This document shows positions 41,341 to 53,690 of a stretch of 64,000 nucleotides of DNA, in pieces (within the stretch, counting starts at the first letter, position 1; each line of letters begins with the position of its first letter). The notes beneath the pieces were generated by a model that saw nothing but the letters and a program-made list of their open reading frames with translations, was not told the origin of the DNA and ran no database searches. Source of the stretch: Streptomyces sp. NBC_01304. Lineage in GTDB: Bacteria > Actinomycetota > Actinomycetes > Streptomycetales > Streptomycetaceae. The stretch is from contig NZ_CP109055.1 in NCBI RefSeq assembly GCF_035975855.1, positions 8,308,001 through 8,372,000 on the forward strand, in the 5' to 3' direction. Made by a program: the position numbers and the translations under genes.

Positions 41341-43373
41341 CAGGCGGCCCTCTGCTTCCTCTGGCTTTGATGAGTTCCCTGTACGTCCCGGACGAGTCCG
41401 GCAATCGCATCCGCCCGCAGCTCGTCCAGCGTGACGACGCTCCCGCCGAGCCCCTGCGCGAGCTGCCCCGCGAGCCCGAGCCGTACGGGCCCCGACTCGC
41501 AGTCGACGGTCACGGACGCGATGCCCTCGGCGGCGAAAAGCCCCGCCGCACGCGCGGCCTGGGCGACCGGCTCGACCCCGCCGGTGGCCCGCCCGTCGGT
41601 GACGACCACGACCAGCGGACGCCGGGCGGGGTCCCGCAAGCGCTCGATCCGCAGCACCTCATGAGCCTTGAGCAGCCCCGCCGCGACCGGCGTACGCCCA
41701 CCCGTCGGCAGCGATTCGAGCCGGGCGGCGGCCGCGTCCACGGACGACGTGGGCGGCAGCGCGACATCGGCCCCCGCCCCCCGGAAGGTCACGAGCCCCA
41801 CCTTGTCCCGCCGCTGATAGGCATCCAGCAACAGCGAAAGCACGGCACCCTTGACGGCACTCATCCGCTGCCGGGCCGCCATCGACCCGGAGGCGTCCAC
41901 GACGAAGAGGACGAGATTTCCCTCGCGCCCCTCCCGCGTCGCCTGCCGCAGATCGTCCCGGCGTATGACGAGCCCCCGCCCGGACCGCCCCCGCGCCCGC
42001 TGATGCGGCGCGGCGGCCTGCACGGTCGCCGCCAAGTGCAGCTTGGTGAGGGCCCCTTGGGGTCGCCTGGACCCGGTGGTCCGCCCGTGCTCGGTGCGGG
42101 CCCGGGACCGCCGCCCGGCGGCACCCTCACCCAGACCGGGAACGCTCAGCGTCTTCGCACGAAAGGGCTCGCCGGCACTCACGGCCTGCTGCTCGCCGGG
42201 CCCGGAGGGAGCCTGGGCAGCGCCCTGTTCGTCGGACGGTTCGGGCTGTACGTCCCCGTCGTCCCCCGCACCGCCTTCGGCGGGGGAGTCGTCGGGCGGC
42301 CCGTCCTGCGGCGGCTGCCCACCACCGGGACCGTCCGGATCGGGGTCGGGGTCCTCGTCCTCGCCCGCGAACTCCTCCAGGGTGTCGTCGAGCTTGTCCT
42401 CGTCAAGTCCCGGAGCATCAAAGGGATTACGCCGCCGCCGATGCGGAAGGGCGAGCAGCGCGGCCTGCCGCACATCTTCGGCGATGACATCACTGCGCCC
42501 GGCCCAGGCGGCGAGCGCCGTGGCGGTCCTCGCCATGACGATGTCGGCACGCATGCCGTCCACCTCGAACGCGGCACACGTCGCGGCGATCTGTCGCAGC
42601 GCACCGTCGCCGAGGCGCACCTGCGGCAGCAGCGCTCGAGCGGCCACGATCCGCGCCCGCACCGCCTGCTCGTCGGCCTCCCACCGGGCGGCGAACTCCT
42701 CCGGCCGGTCGTCATAGGCGAGCCGCCGGCGCACGACCTCGACCCGCTGATCGGGCTCGCGCGAGGCCGCCACCTCGACGGTCAGCCCGAACCGGTCGAG
42801 CAACTGCGGCCGCAGCTCGCCCTCTTCGGGATTCATGGTCCCGACGAGCAGGAACCGCGCGGCATGCCGTACGGACACGCCTTCGCGCTCCACGTACGAG
42901 GCGCCCATGGCGGCGGCGTCGAGCAGCAGGTCGACCAGATGGTCGTGCAGCAGATTGACCTCGTCGACGTACAGGATCCCGCGATGCGCGTCGGCGAGCA
43001 GCCCGGGCTCGAAGGCCTTGACCCCCTCGGCGAGCGCCCGCTCGATGTCGAGCGCCCCGACGAGCCGGTCCTCGGAGGCCCCGACGGGCAACTCGACCAT
43101 GCGCGCGGCCCGCGAGTTCTGCCCCACGACCTCGTGCGGCCCGTCCGGGCACTGCGGATCGGGCGCCCCCGGATCACAGGAGAACCTGCACCCGGAGACG
43201 ACGTCCACCTCGGGCAGCAGGGCGGAAAGGGCGCGTACGGCAGTGGACTTGGCGGTCCCCTTCTCACCACGCACGAGCACGCCGCCGACGGCGGGGGAGA
43301 CGGCGTTGAGCAGCAGTGCAAGCCGCAGGTCGTCCTGGCCGACGAGAGCGGTGAAGGGATAGGGCGTGGTCAT
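41340..43373 (-). CDS. putative cobaltochelatase AAA+/VWA subunit (ChlI-ChlD-like)
   Basis: The 677-residue protein joins a MoxR/ChlI-type AAA+ ATPase (Walker A GEKGTAKST near residue 36; Walker B ILYVDEVNLLHDHLVD) to a C-terminal VWA domain. The linker is acidic and Pro-rich (about 330-400). The VWA domain carries the MIDAS sequence VVDASGSM. It takes the place of CobS/CobT as the ATPase partner of CobN for cobalt insertion in actinobacteria. A GGAGG site precedes the ATG. It overlaps cobO. Confidence 0.88.
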   Translation of the reverse strand: MTTPYPFTALVGQDDLRLALLLNAVSPAVGGVLVRGEKGTAKSTAVRALSALLPEVDVVSGCRFSCDPGAPDPQCPDGPHEVVGQNSRAARMVELPVGASEDRLVGALDIERALAEGVKAFEPGLLADAHRGILYVDEVNLLHDHLVDLLLDAAAMGASYVEREGVSVRHAARFLLVGTMNPEEGELRPQLLDRFGLTVEVAASREPDQRVEVVRRRLAYDDRPEEFAARWEADEQAVRARIVAARALLPQVRLGDGALRQIAATCAAFEVDGMRADIVMARTATALAAWAGRSDVIAEDVRQAALLALPHRRRRNPFDAPGLDEDKLDDTLEEFAGEDEDPDPDPDGPGGGQPPQDGPPDDSPAEGGAGDDGDVQPEPSDEQGAAQAPSGPGEQQAVSAGEPFRAKTLSVPGLGEGAAGRRSRARTEHGRTTGSRRPQGALTKLHLAATVQAAAPHQRARGRSGRGLVIRRDDLRQATREGREGNLVLFVVDASGSMAARQRMSAVKGAVLSLLLDAYQRRDKVGLVTFRGAGADVALPPTSSVDAAAARLESLPTGGRTPVAAGLLKAHEVLRIERLRDPARRPLVVVVTDGRATGGVEPVAQAARAAGLFAAEGIASVTVDCESGPVRLGLAGQLAQGLGGSVVTLDELRADAIAGLVRDVQGTHQSQRKQRAA

Positions 43374-43413
43374 ACGAAGGCCTCCACTTGCGGGTGCGGG
43401 CAGTGGGCATCAT

Positions 43414-43490
43414 TCAGCCCGTCCGGCGTTTGAGGACCCGCCCGGAGGGCGGAAAGCTCCGCAGGATTTCGGGAAGGGGCGGGGTGGGGA
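43414..43490. repeat. dispersed palindromic element, half copy 4
   Basis: Only one inner arm (43414-43437) and the G-rich outer arm (43470-43490) are present. The sequence between them (AGCTCCGCAGGATTTCGGG ...) equals the reverse complement of the left part of copy 3. It occupies the 145-base gap between cobN and the chelatase gene. Without the second arm it cannot form the full cruciform. Confidence 0.75.
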
Positions 43491-43518
43491 AGAAAGCCCG
43501 CCGCAGGCGCAACGGCGC

Positions 43519-47177
<3,659 letters not shown>

Positions 47178-47181
<4 letters not shown>

Positions 47182-48686
47182 GAAGGTGCCCCCGGAGCAA
47201 TGAACGGGAGGCCGGCGGGTGCGCCGGTCTCGATCAGGCGCAAAAGCGCATCCGTATCCGCGTGTTCTTCGATCAGGTCGCCGAGCCGGTCGAGCTGCTC
47301 CTCGCGCAGCGCGCCGAACGACGTGTCCGGGGCCGGCACGAAGCGCCGCCCCGCGGCGGCCGCGACCTCGCGCAGGAAGGCCCGCCGGAACGCGTCGCTC
47401 TCCAGCGACCCGTGCCAGTGCGTGCCCCACACAGCGCCGACGCGGCAACCGTCCAAGAAGCTCTCGCCGCCGAGGACTTCGGCGACGCCGTGATGGATCT
47501 CGTACCCCTCGACGGGCTCGCCCAGGGCCTCGCCCACGGGCCGCTCCAGGGTCTTCTCGCGCGCGAACCGGACGCGTACGGGCAGCAGTCCGAGCCCGTC
47601 CACGGCGCCCGCGCGCGACTCGACGTCGTCCTCGATGTGCTCGCCGAGCACCTGGAAGCCGCCGCAGATGCCGAGCACCGGACGCCCCTCGGCGGCCCGC
47701 CGGGCCAGCGCGTCCGCGAGCCCGCGCTCGCGCAGCCACTGAAGCGCCTTCACCGTCCCGCGCGTCCCCGGCACGATCACCAGGTCCGCGTCCACCAGTT
47801 CCTCGGCGCGGTCGACGAAACGTACGACCACACCCGGCTCGGCGGCGAGCGCGTCCACATCGGTGAAGTTGGACATCAGCGGCACCGCGCACACGGCGAC
47901 CCGCAGCACGTCCTCGCCGACCGGGGGAGCCACGACCGACTCCCGCACGGTGCCGCGCAACGACACCCGGAGCCCGTCCTCCTCGTCGATGCCGAGCCCG
48001 TGCGCGAAGGGCAGCACACCGTACGTACGCCGCCCGGTGAGGTTCTCCAGCATGTCGAGGCCGGGTTCCAGGAGGGACACATCGCCCCGGAACTTGTTCA
48101 CCAAGTACCCGGCCACCAGCGCCTGGTCCTCCGCGCTGAGCAGCGCCGTCGTACCGAAGAAGGACGCGAAGACCCCGCCCCGGTCGATGTCGCCGACCAC
48201 GACGACGGGGAACCGCGCGGCCCGCGCGATGCCCATGTTCACGATGTCCGTACGCCGCAGATTGATCTCGGCCGGACTGCCCGCCCCCTCGCAGATCACC
48301 GCGTCATAGCTGCCCCGCAACTGCTCAAGACAGTCCACGACCGTCCCGAGCAACGCCTCTTGGCGTCCCCCGTGATAGCCGCGCGCGCTCATCTCGCCCA
48401 CCGGCTTGCCCATCAGGACGACCTGGCTGGAGCGGTCGCTGCCCGGCTTGAGCAGCACCGGGTTCATCAGCGCGGTCGGCTCGACGCGGGCGGCCTGCGC
48501 CTGCATGGCCTGGGCACGGCCGATCTCGGCGCCCTCGCGCGTGACGAACGAATTCAGCGACATGTTCTGCGCCTTGAAGGGCGCGACCTTCACGCCACGG
48601 CGGACCAGCCAGCGGCAGATCCCGGCCGTGACGACGCTCTTCCCGGCATCGGAGGTGGTCCCGGCCACCAACAGTCCACCGCTCAT
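47178..48686 (-). CDS. cobQ: cobyric acid synthase CobQ
   Basis: The ATG at 48686 gives 502 residues. CobQ amidates the b, d, e and g side chains of adenosylcobyrinate a,c-diamide. The N-terminal ATPase has [23 protein letters not shown] and [22 protein letters not shown]. The C-terminal class I glutaminase-like domain has the Cys in [16 protein letters not shown] and the His in [15 protein letters not shown]. It is coupled by 4-bp overlaps to cobD and cobN. Confidence 0.95.
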
Positions 48687-49630
48687 GACCTGCACCTCTT
48701 CTTCCGTACGAGGATCCGCGCCGCCGCACACACGGCGAGCGCCCCCCAACTCACCCGCCGCGAAAGCCGCACGGCCCGCTCGATGTCGTCGACCCCCACT
48801 TTGCGCCCGGCCGGGTTGAGCACCGGCCGGTGCTCGACGCGTCCGCCGTACGACAGGGTCCCGCCGAGCCGCACCCCGAGCGCGCCCGCGAAGGCCGCCT
48901 CCACGGGGCCCGCGTTGGGGCTCGGATGCCGGTCCGCGTCCTCGCGCCAGGCCTTGGCCGCACCGCGCCGGTCCCCGCCCGCGACCACCGCGAGCGCCGC
49001 CGTCAGACGGGCCCCAGGCCAGCCGGCCACGTCGTCGAGCCGGGCCGAAGCCCAGCCGTAGCGGCGGTACTTGACCGACTTGTGCCCGACCATCGCGTCG
49101 AGGGTGTTCACGGCCCGGAACCCGACAAGCCCCGGCACCCCGCCGACAGCTCCCCACACGAGCGCCCCGACCACGGCGTCGGAGGTGTTCTCGGCCACGG
49201 ACTCCACGACCGCGCGCGCGATCCCGTCCTCGTCCAGGGCCTGCGGGTCCCGCCCGCACAGATGGGGCAGCCGCTCCCGCGCCACGTCCACGTCACCCGC
49301 GGCCAGCGCGCCCCCGATGGCCCGCGCCTCCCGGCCGAGCGAAGTCCCGCCGACCACCGCCCAGGTGGCGGCGGCCGTCAGCGCGAAAGAGGCGCGACGA
49401 GAGGCACGTACGGCATGCGAAACCAGCGCGGCGGCGCCCACGGCACCCCCCACGCACACAGCGGTGTGCAGCGCGCCCCACCCACGGTGGTCACGCCACA
49501 GCACCCGCTCGACGGCGCCCGCCGCGCGCCCGAAAGCGGCGACCGGATGCCCACGGCGGGGATCGCCGAGCAGCAGGTCGCCGAACAGTCCGGCGGCGGC
49601 GCCGTACGCGAAGTCGCGATCGGCAGGCAC
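48683..49630 (-). CDS. cobD: adenosylcobinamide-phosphate synthase CobD/CbiB
   Basis: The 315-residue integral membrane protein attaches aminopropanol (phosphate) to cobyric acid. It has several hydrophobic segments and family motifs [45 protein letters not shown] and [26 protein letters not shown]. It starts at a GTG and is the first gene after the cobalamin riboswitch. Confidence 0.93.
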   Translation of the reverse strand: MPADRDFAYGAAAGLFGDLLLGDPRRGHPVAAFGRAAGAVERVLWRDHRGWGALHTAVCVGGAVGAAALVSHAVRASRRASFALTAAATWAVVGGTSLGREARAIGGALAAGDVDVARERLPHLCGRDPQALDEDGIARAVVESVAENTSDAVVGALVWGAVGGVPGLVGFRAVNTLDAMVGHKSVKYRRYGWASARLDDVAGWPGARLTAALAVVAGGDRRGAAKAWREDADRHPSPNAGPVEAAFAGALGVRLGGTLSYGGRVEHRPVLNPAGRKVGVDDIERAVRLSRRVSWGALAVCAAARILVRKKRCRS

Positions 49631-49756
49631 GGTTCAGCCCGCCGCTACGCCTCGAAGGACCCTGAAACAGGAAGCACTTGACGCACTGGGTGCCCGCAGG
49701 GGCACAGGGACAGCTGAACGGCAGCCGCGCATGGCGAATGTCCTCACTCAGGGTCC

Positions 49757-49935
49757 GCGCCCTGGTTCGACGTGACCGGCGGAGAGAGTTCCTGGCTTCC
49801 GGGGGAGTGAACCCCCGGTGACAGTGGCGGGACCGCGCCGGATTCGCACCGGCTTCCTCTGCTGCCGCCGTAATTGGCTCCGGAAGTCCACCACGCTCCG
49901 CGAGGCCCGTCAACTCGGCTTTGACCTGCGGCTAA
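49757..49935 (-). promoter_or_regulatory. cobalamin (AdoCbl) riboswitch controlling the cob operon
   Basis: Read on the minus strand, the stretch contains GGTGCGAATCCGGCGCGGTC directly followed by CCGCCACTGT, the conserved B12-box core. A CCCCCGG hairpin and GAAGCCAGGA follow in the expected order. This is a clear cobalamin aptamer about 130 bases before the cobD GTG. Between aptamer and gene, GGACCCTGA and TCAGGGTCC (plus-strand 49657-49665 and 49748-49756) are complementary and may form the expression platform. Boundaries of the upstream P1-P3 part are approximate. Confidence 0.88.
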
Positions 49936-49968
49936 AGAGTGTGCCGAGGCCCACACGAGGACACACGA

Positions 49969-50010
49969 GAGCGGCGCCCGGCGACCTCGGAAAGTCGCCG
50001 GACGCCGCTC
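49969..50010. terminator. 17-bp GC hairpin between pit operon and cob riboswitch
   Basis: Bases 49969-49985 pair with 49994-50010 (one mismatch) around the 8-base loop CTCGGAAA. It lies about 57 bases past the stop of the small membrane-protein gene at 50067, and so ends the pit transcript before the cob promoter and riboswitch on the same strand. Confidence 0.7.
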
Positions 50011-50066
50011 GCGTCGCGGTGCTCCGGATCCGTACCGTCAGGTGACGAATCCGTCGATCGCCGCCG

Positions 50067-50288
50067 TCAGGTGACGATCAGGAAGATTCCGTACGAGACC
50101 GCCGCCGCGCACAGTGCGAAGCAGGCGTACGCCCCCGAGCGCGCGAGCGCCGCGGAGCCGCCGGAAGCCGCGGCCTCCTCCTGCTTGGAGAGACCGAGGA
50201 TGCCCAGGGTGAACAGGGCCACCAGGGAGACGGTCGCCAGAAGGCTGACGCCGAAGACGGAGCCGAGAGCTGCCCAGTCGATGTTCAT
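50067..50288 (-). CDS. small membrane protein downstream of pit
   Basis: This 73-residue protein has two transmembrane segments (about 6-33 and 50-72) separated by a short Ala/Gly/Ser-rich loop with KQEEAAAS. I recall homologues next to pit genes in streptomycetes, but no function. It follows the phosphate transporter by 31 bases and should be co-transcribed with it. Confidence 0.7.
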   Translation of the reverse strand: MNIDWAALGSVFGVSLLATVSLVALFTLGILGLSKQEEAAASGGSAALARSGAYACFALCAAAVSYGIFLIVT

Positions 50289-50319
50289 GCTGCTGTCCTT
50301 ACTCTCCGAGCCCGGGGGC

Positions 50320-51606
50320 TCAGACCGTCGCCGTAGCCGGGCGCGCGGGATCCGCGACGGCGGGGGCGGTGGGGGCCGGGATGGTCGTCTTGACGTCCTC
50401 GGACGTCTCGACGGTGGCGGCGGCCATACCGGCCGGCGGCGGGGTGACCGCGGCGATCGCGGTGGTCACGACGCCCGCGGGCTCGGCCTCGGCGACATCC
50501 GTGATCTCGTCGTTCACGACGTTGGTGTGGTCGACGACCTGGCGGCGCGAGATGAACCAGATCGCGGCACAGGACGCGACCAGGAAGACCGCGACGGCCG
50601 CGATGCCCCAGTCGCCCTGCCGGGCCACGAACTCGGCGCCCGCGGCGACCAGACCGGCGGCCGGCAGGGTCAGACCCCACGCGACGAACATCCGGGTCGC
50701 GGTCGACCAGCGCACCACGCCGCCCTTGCGGCCGAGGCCCGCGCCCATCACGGCACCCGAGCAGGAGTGCGTGGTGGAGAGGGAGAAGCCGAGGTTCGAC
50801 GAGGCCAGGATGACCGAGGCGGCCGAGGTCTGGGCGGCGAAGCCCTGCTGCGGCTGCAGATCGGTGAGGCCCTTGCCCATGGTGCGGATGATGCGCCAGC
50901 CGCCGAGGTAGGTGCCCATCGCGATGGCCAGACCGGCCGAGACGATGACCCAGACCGGCGGGTTGGAGCCGGGCGCGAGCGCGCCGCCGGCGACCAGGGC
51001 GAGGGTGATGATGCCCATCGTCTTCTGCGCGTCGTTGGTGCCGTGCGCGAGCGAGACGAGGCCGGCAGAGGCGATCTGGCCGCCGCGGTAGCCCTTCGCG
51101 GAGGACTTCGCGGTGATGTTCTTGCCGAGCTTGTACGTCAGCCGGGAGGCCAGGTACGCGGCGAGACCGGCGACCAGCGGAGCGGCGAGCGCGGGGATCA
51201 GCACCTTGGTGACGACGACACCGCCGTTGACACCGGAGAAGCCGATGGACGCGACCGTGGCGCCGATCAGACCGCCCATGAGGGCGTGCGAGGAGCTGGA
51301 GGGAAGGCCGACCAGCCAGGTCAGCAGATTCCACAGGATGGCGCCGACGAGCGCCGCAAGGATGACTTCGGGCTTGATGCCGTCTTCACTCACCAGACCG
51401 CTGGAGATCGTCTTGGCGACTTCGACGGACAGGAATGCTCCGACGAGGTTCAGCACCGCGGACATGGCCACCGCGGTCTTGGGCTTGAGTGCGCCGGTCG
51501 AGATGGTCGTCGCCATCGCGTTGGCGGTGTCGTGGAAACCGTTCGTGAAATCGAACACGAGAGCTGTCACGATCACAATCGCGAGCAGCAGCGTTATGTG
51601 TTCCAT
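50320..51606 (-). CDS. pit: PiT-family inorganic phosphate transporter
   Basis: The 428-residue transporter has about ten helices. The PiT signatures are FTNGFHDTANAMATTISTGAL near the N-terminus and LVSLAHGTNDAQKTMGIITLAL in the second half, each with the conserved GxxDxxNA/GTNDA element. It couples low-affinity phosphate uptake (as metal phosphate) to protons. The C-terminal about 60 residues are Ala/Thr/Pro-rich and cytoplasmic. A PHO box lies upstream, so phosphate control is likely. Confidence 0.93.
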   Translation of the reverse strand: MEHITLLLAIVIVTALVFDFTNGFHDTANAMATTISTGALKPKTAVAMSAVLNLVGAFLSVEVAKTISSGLVSEDGIKPEVILAALVGAILWNLLTWLVGLPSSSSHALMGGLIGATVASIGFSGVNGGVVVTKVLIPALAAPLVAGLAAYLASRLTYKLGKNITAKSSAKGYRGGQIASAGLVSLAHGTNDAQKTMGIITLALVAGGALAPGSNPPVWVIVSAGLAIAMGTYLGGWRIIRTMGKGLTDLQPQQGFAAQTSAASVILASSNLGFSLSTTHSCSGAVMGAGLGRKGGVVRWSTATRMFVAWGLTLPAAGLVAAGAEFVARQGDWGIAAVAVFLVASCAAIWFISRRQVVDHTNVVNDEITDVAEAEPAGVVTTAIAAVTPPPAGMAAATVETSEDVKTTIPAPTAPAVADPARPATATV

Positions 51607-51653
51607 TTACCCAGGCAATCGCTCGATGTCAGTGGCTGGACGAACGTAAGCAA

Positions 51654-51675
51654 CCTGAGTGAACGGAAGATGAAC
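51654..51675 (-). promoter_or_regulatory. PHO box (two 11-bp PhoP direct repeats)
   Basis: On the minus strand, GTTCATCTTCC (51665-51675) is directly followed by GTTCACTCAGG (51654-51664). Both fit the 11-base PhoP repeat unit of Streptomyces, whose most conserved part is GTTCA. The box lies 48 bases before the pit ATG. Whether PhoP activates or represses cannot be read from the sequence. Confidence 0.7.
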
Positions 51676-51775
51676 TGGGGCGGGCGGTGTGGTGTCCCAA
51701 AGCGGGAGGCCGCCTCTCCCTTCGGTTCGAAAGCGGCGGCACCCGCCCGGGGATCCCGGCGATCCGCCCCCCGGT

Positions 51776-52540
51776 CTAGCCCCGGGCGAACCGCTTGAGC
51801 TGGGTCATCGACCCGTTGAAGAGATTCTGATCACCCGGCAGCCGGCCGCTGCCGTTGTCGTACTGCCAGAAGGTCAGGTAGCCCCAGCCTTTCGGCAGCT
51901 CGCCGGGCGAGGAGCCGTAGCGGGCCAGCCACAGCGCGTGATTGTCACCGAAGCCCGCGTAGTTCCCGGTGCACCGCTTCCACCAGTTCGTGTTGGTGTA
52001 GATCACGGGCCGGCGGCCGGTCTGCCGCTTGATCTCGTTGCTGAAGGACGCGACCCAGCCGACCATCTCGGACTTGCTCAGTCCGTAGCACTTCTTCGAG
52101 CTGTACGGGTTGTACTCGATGTCGAGCGCGGGCGGCAGCGTCCACCCGTCGCGCGACCACCTGCCGCCGTTCCTCAGGAAGTAGGCGGCCTGCGACTTGC
52201 CGGACGACTCGCTCGGCACGGCGAAGTGGTACGCGCCCCGGATGATGCCCGCGTTGCGCGAGCCGTTGTACTGCTGCGAGAAGTAGGGGCTCTTGTACCA
52301 GTTCGACTCGGTGGCCTTCACGTAGACGAACCGCGCGCCCTTGCTCTTGGCCTTCTGCCAGTTGACGTTCTTCTGGTGCGAGGAGACGTCGTGCCCCCGC
52401 GGCTTGCCCGCCGCGTGCGCCGGGATCTCGGCGAGGGCGATTTCCCCCAGGATCAGCGCCGCGACCGTGGCGGTAGCCGCGAGGGCGCGGCGCCTGCTGA
52501 GGTGGAAGCGACGGTGGGACGGTTTGTGATCACGAGCCAT
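51776..52540 (-). CDS. secreted GH25 muramidase (lysozyme)
   Basis: The 254-residue protein begins with a twin-Arg-rich signal (RRFHLSRRRALAATATVAAL ... AHA). It then has the GH25 barrel: GHDVSSHQKNVNWQKAKSKGARFVYVKATES, the catalytic Asp/Glu pair in PPALDIEYNPYS, and YTNTNWWKRCTG and GYLTFWQYDNGSG. It cleaves the glycan chain of peptidoglycan outside the cell. The signal contains SRRRAL, so Sec or Tat export is possible. Confidence 0.9.
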   Translation of the reverse strand: MARDHKPSHRRFHLSRRRALAATATVAALILGEIALAEIPAHAAGKPRGHDVSSHQKNVNWQKAKSKGARFVYVKATESNWYKSPYFSQQYNGSRNAGIIRGAYHFAVPSESSGKSQAAYFLRNGGRWSRDGWTLPPALDIEYNPYSSKKCYGLSKSEMVGWVASFSNEIKRQTGRRPVIYTNTNWWKRCTGNYAGFGDNHALWLARYGSSPGELPKGWGYLTFWQYDNGSGRLPGDQNLFNGSMTQLKRFARG

Positions 52541-52732
52541 ATTTCCCCCCGGATGGCGACGTGCATGACAAATCTCCCCGAGATTACCGGAAGCTCACGT
52601 CATGCCCGCTGATGCCCATCGATCTCCAGCCAATCATCGGTACGGGAGTATCTATCCCCATATGCGGCCTTACGGACTCCTACGCTCCGCACTACAGTGC
52701 CCCGGCGGCTGCCCGCTGGCAGGATCGCGGCC

Positions 52733-53395
52733 ATGGTTGCCATGGATGAGGACATGCGGCGGGCGTGGGACGAGCTGGTCGCGACGGCCCGCAGGACGGT
52801 GACGGACGGCCTTGTCGTCGGCACGTCGGGCAATGTGTCGGTGCGGACCGGGGGGTCCGACGGTCTGATTCTGGCCACTCCGAGCGGAGTGCCGTACGAC
52901 CGCCTCGGTCCGGACGACGCGGTCGCCGTCGACCTGGAGGGCAACCAGCTCATCGGCACGCTGAAGCCCACCAGCGAGCTGCCCCTGCACCTGGAGATCT
53001 ACCGCACCACCTCCGCCGGCGCCGTGGTCCACACCCACGCGGCCCACGCCACGGCGGTATCGACGCTGGTGGACGAGCTGCCCCCGATCCACTACATGGC
53101 AGCGGCCCTCGGCGGCCCCGTCCGAGTGGCCCCTTATGCCCTGTACGGAACCCCCGAATTGGCCGAGAACGTACGCAACGCTCTGCTCGACCGCACGGCC
53201 TGCCTTCTCCAGAACCACGGCACGATCACCTACGCCGACACCCTGCCCACGGCCTACGACCGCACGGCCCAACTGGAATGGATGTGCCGCGTCTGGCTCA
53301 TGTCCCACTCGGTACCGGGCCTGACACCGAGGGTGCTGTCGGAGGGGGAGTTGGGGGAGGCGGGGGAGAGGCTGCGGGGGTATGGGCAGAGGTAG
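52733..53395 (+). CDS. class II aldolase/adducin-family protein
   Basis: The 220-residue protein matches L-fuculose-phosphate aldolase-type enzymes: SGNVSVRTGGSDGLILATPSGVPYDRL, the Zn-binding HTHAAHATAVS, a third His in LLQNHGTITYADT and catalytic Glu in KPTSELPLHLEIY. An AGGA site precedes the ATG at 52733; ATG 52742 is an alternative. The sugar-phosphate substrate is not known. Confidence 0.85.
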   Translation: MVAMDEDMRRAWDELVATARRTVTDGLVVGTSGNVSVRTGGSDGLILATPSGVPYDRLGPDDAVAVDLEGNQLIGTLKPTSELPLHLEIYRTTSAGAVVHTHAAHATAVSTLVDELPPIHYMAAALGGPVRVAPYALYGTPELAENVRNALLDRTACLLQNHGTITYADTLPTAYDRTAQLEWMCRVWLMSHSVPGLTPRVLSEGELGEAGERLRGYGQR

Positions 53396-53690
53396 GGGTG
53401 CGCGCTGCCGTTCCGCTTCCGCTATGGGCAGGCGTTCCGCAGGCCCTTGCCCACCCGCACCCTGTTCCTGCTGTGGGCAGGCGTGCCGCAGGGCGGCACG
53501 GGTGGGCACAGCCCGGAGGTGCCGGACGCCGGTAGATCGGGGCCCGGGTCCAGTCGGCGCCGGATGCCGATAGACGCGGGCCCCGGCCAAGCGGGCGCGG
53601 GATGCTCGCAAGGCAGGGCCCGACCGAACCCGTGCGCCCAAACGCCCCCGCCCACTGGCCGGTAGGCCCAAAGCCCACGAAACTGAACCC
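53396..53690. repeat. 295-base intergenic region with 18-bp direct and inverted repeats
   Basis: No gene is credible here. TGGGCAGGCGTTCCGCAG (53425-53442) recurs with one change at 53474-53491. Flanking GCCCACC / GGTGGGC blocks make inverted arms around them. A further GCCGGTAGATCGG / GCCGATAGACGCGG pair lies at 53531-53585. It looks like a degenerate dispersed repeat between the aldolase and hydrolase genes. Confidence 0.5.

Noticed and set aside
49630..50066. tRNA or other small-RNA gene near the riboswitch
   Set aside because: The GGTTCGAC-like string at 49761 suggested a T-loop, but no acceptor or anticodon stem fits; it belongs to the riboswitch region.
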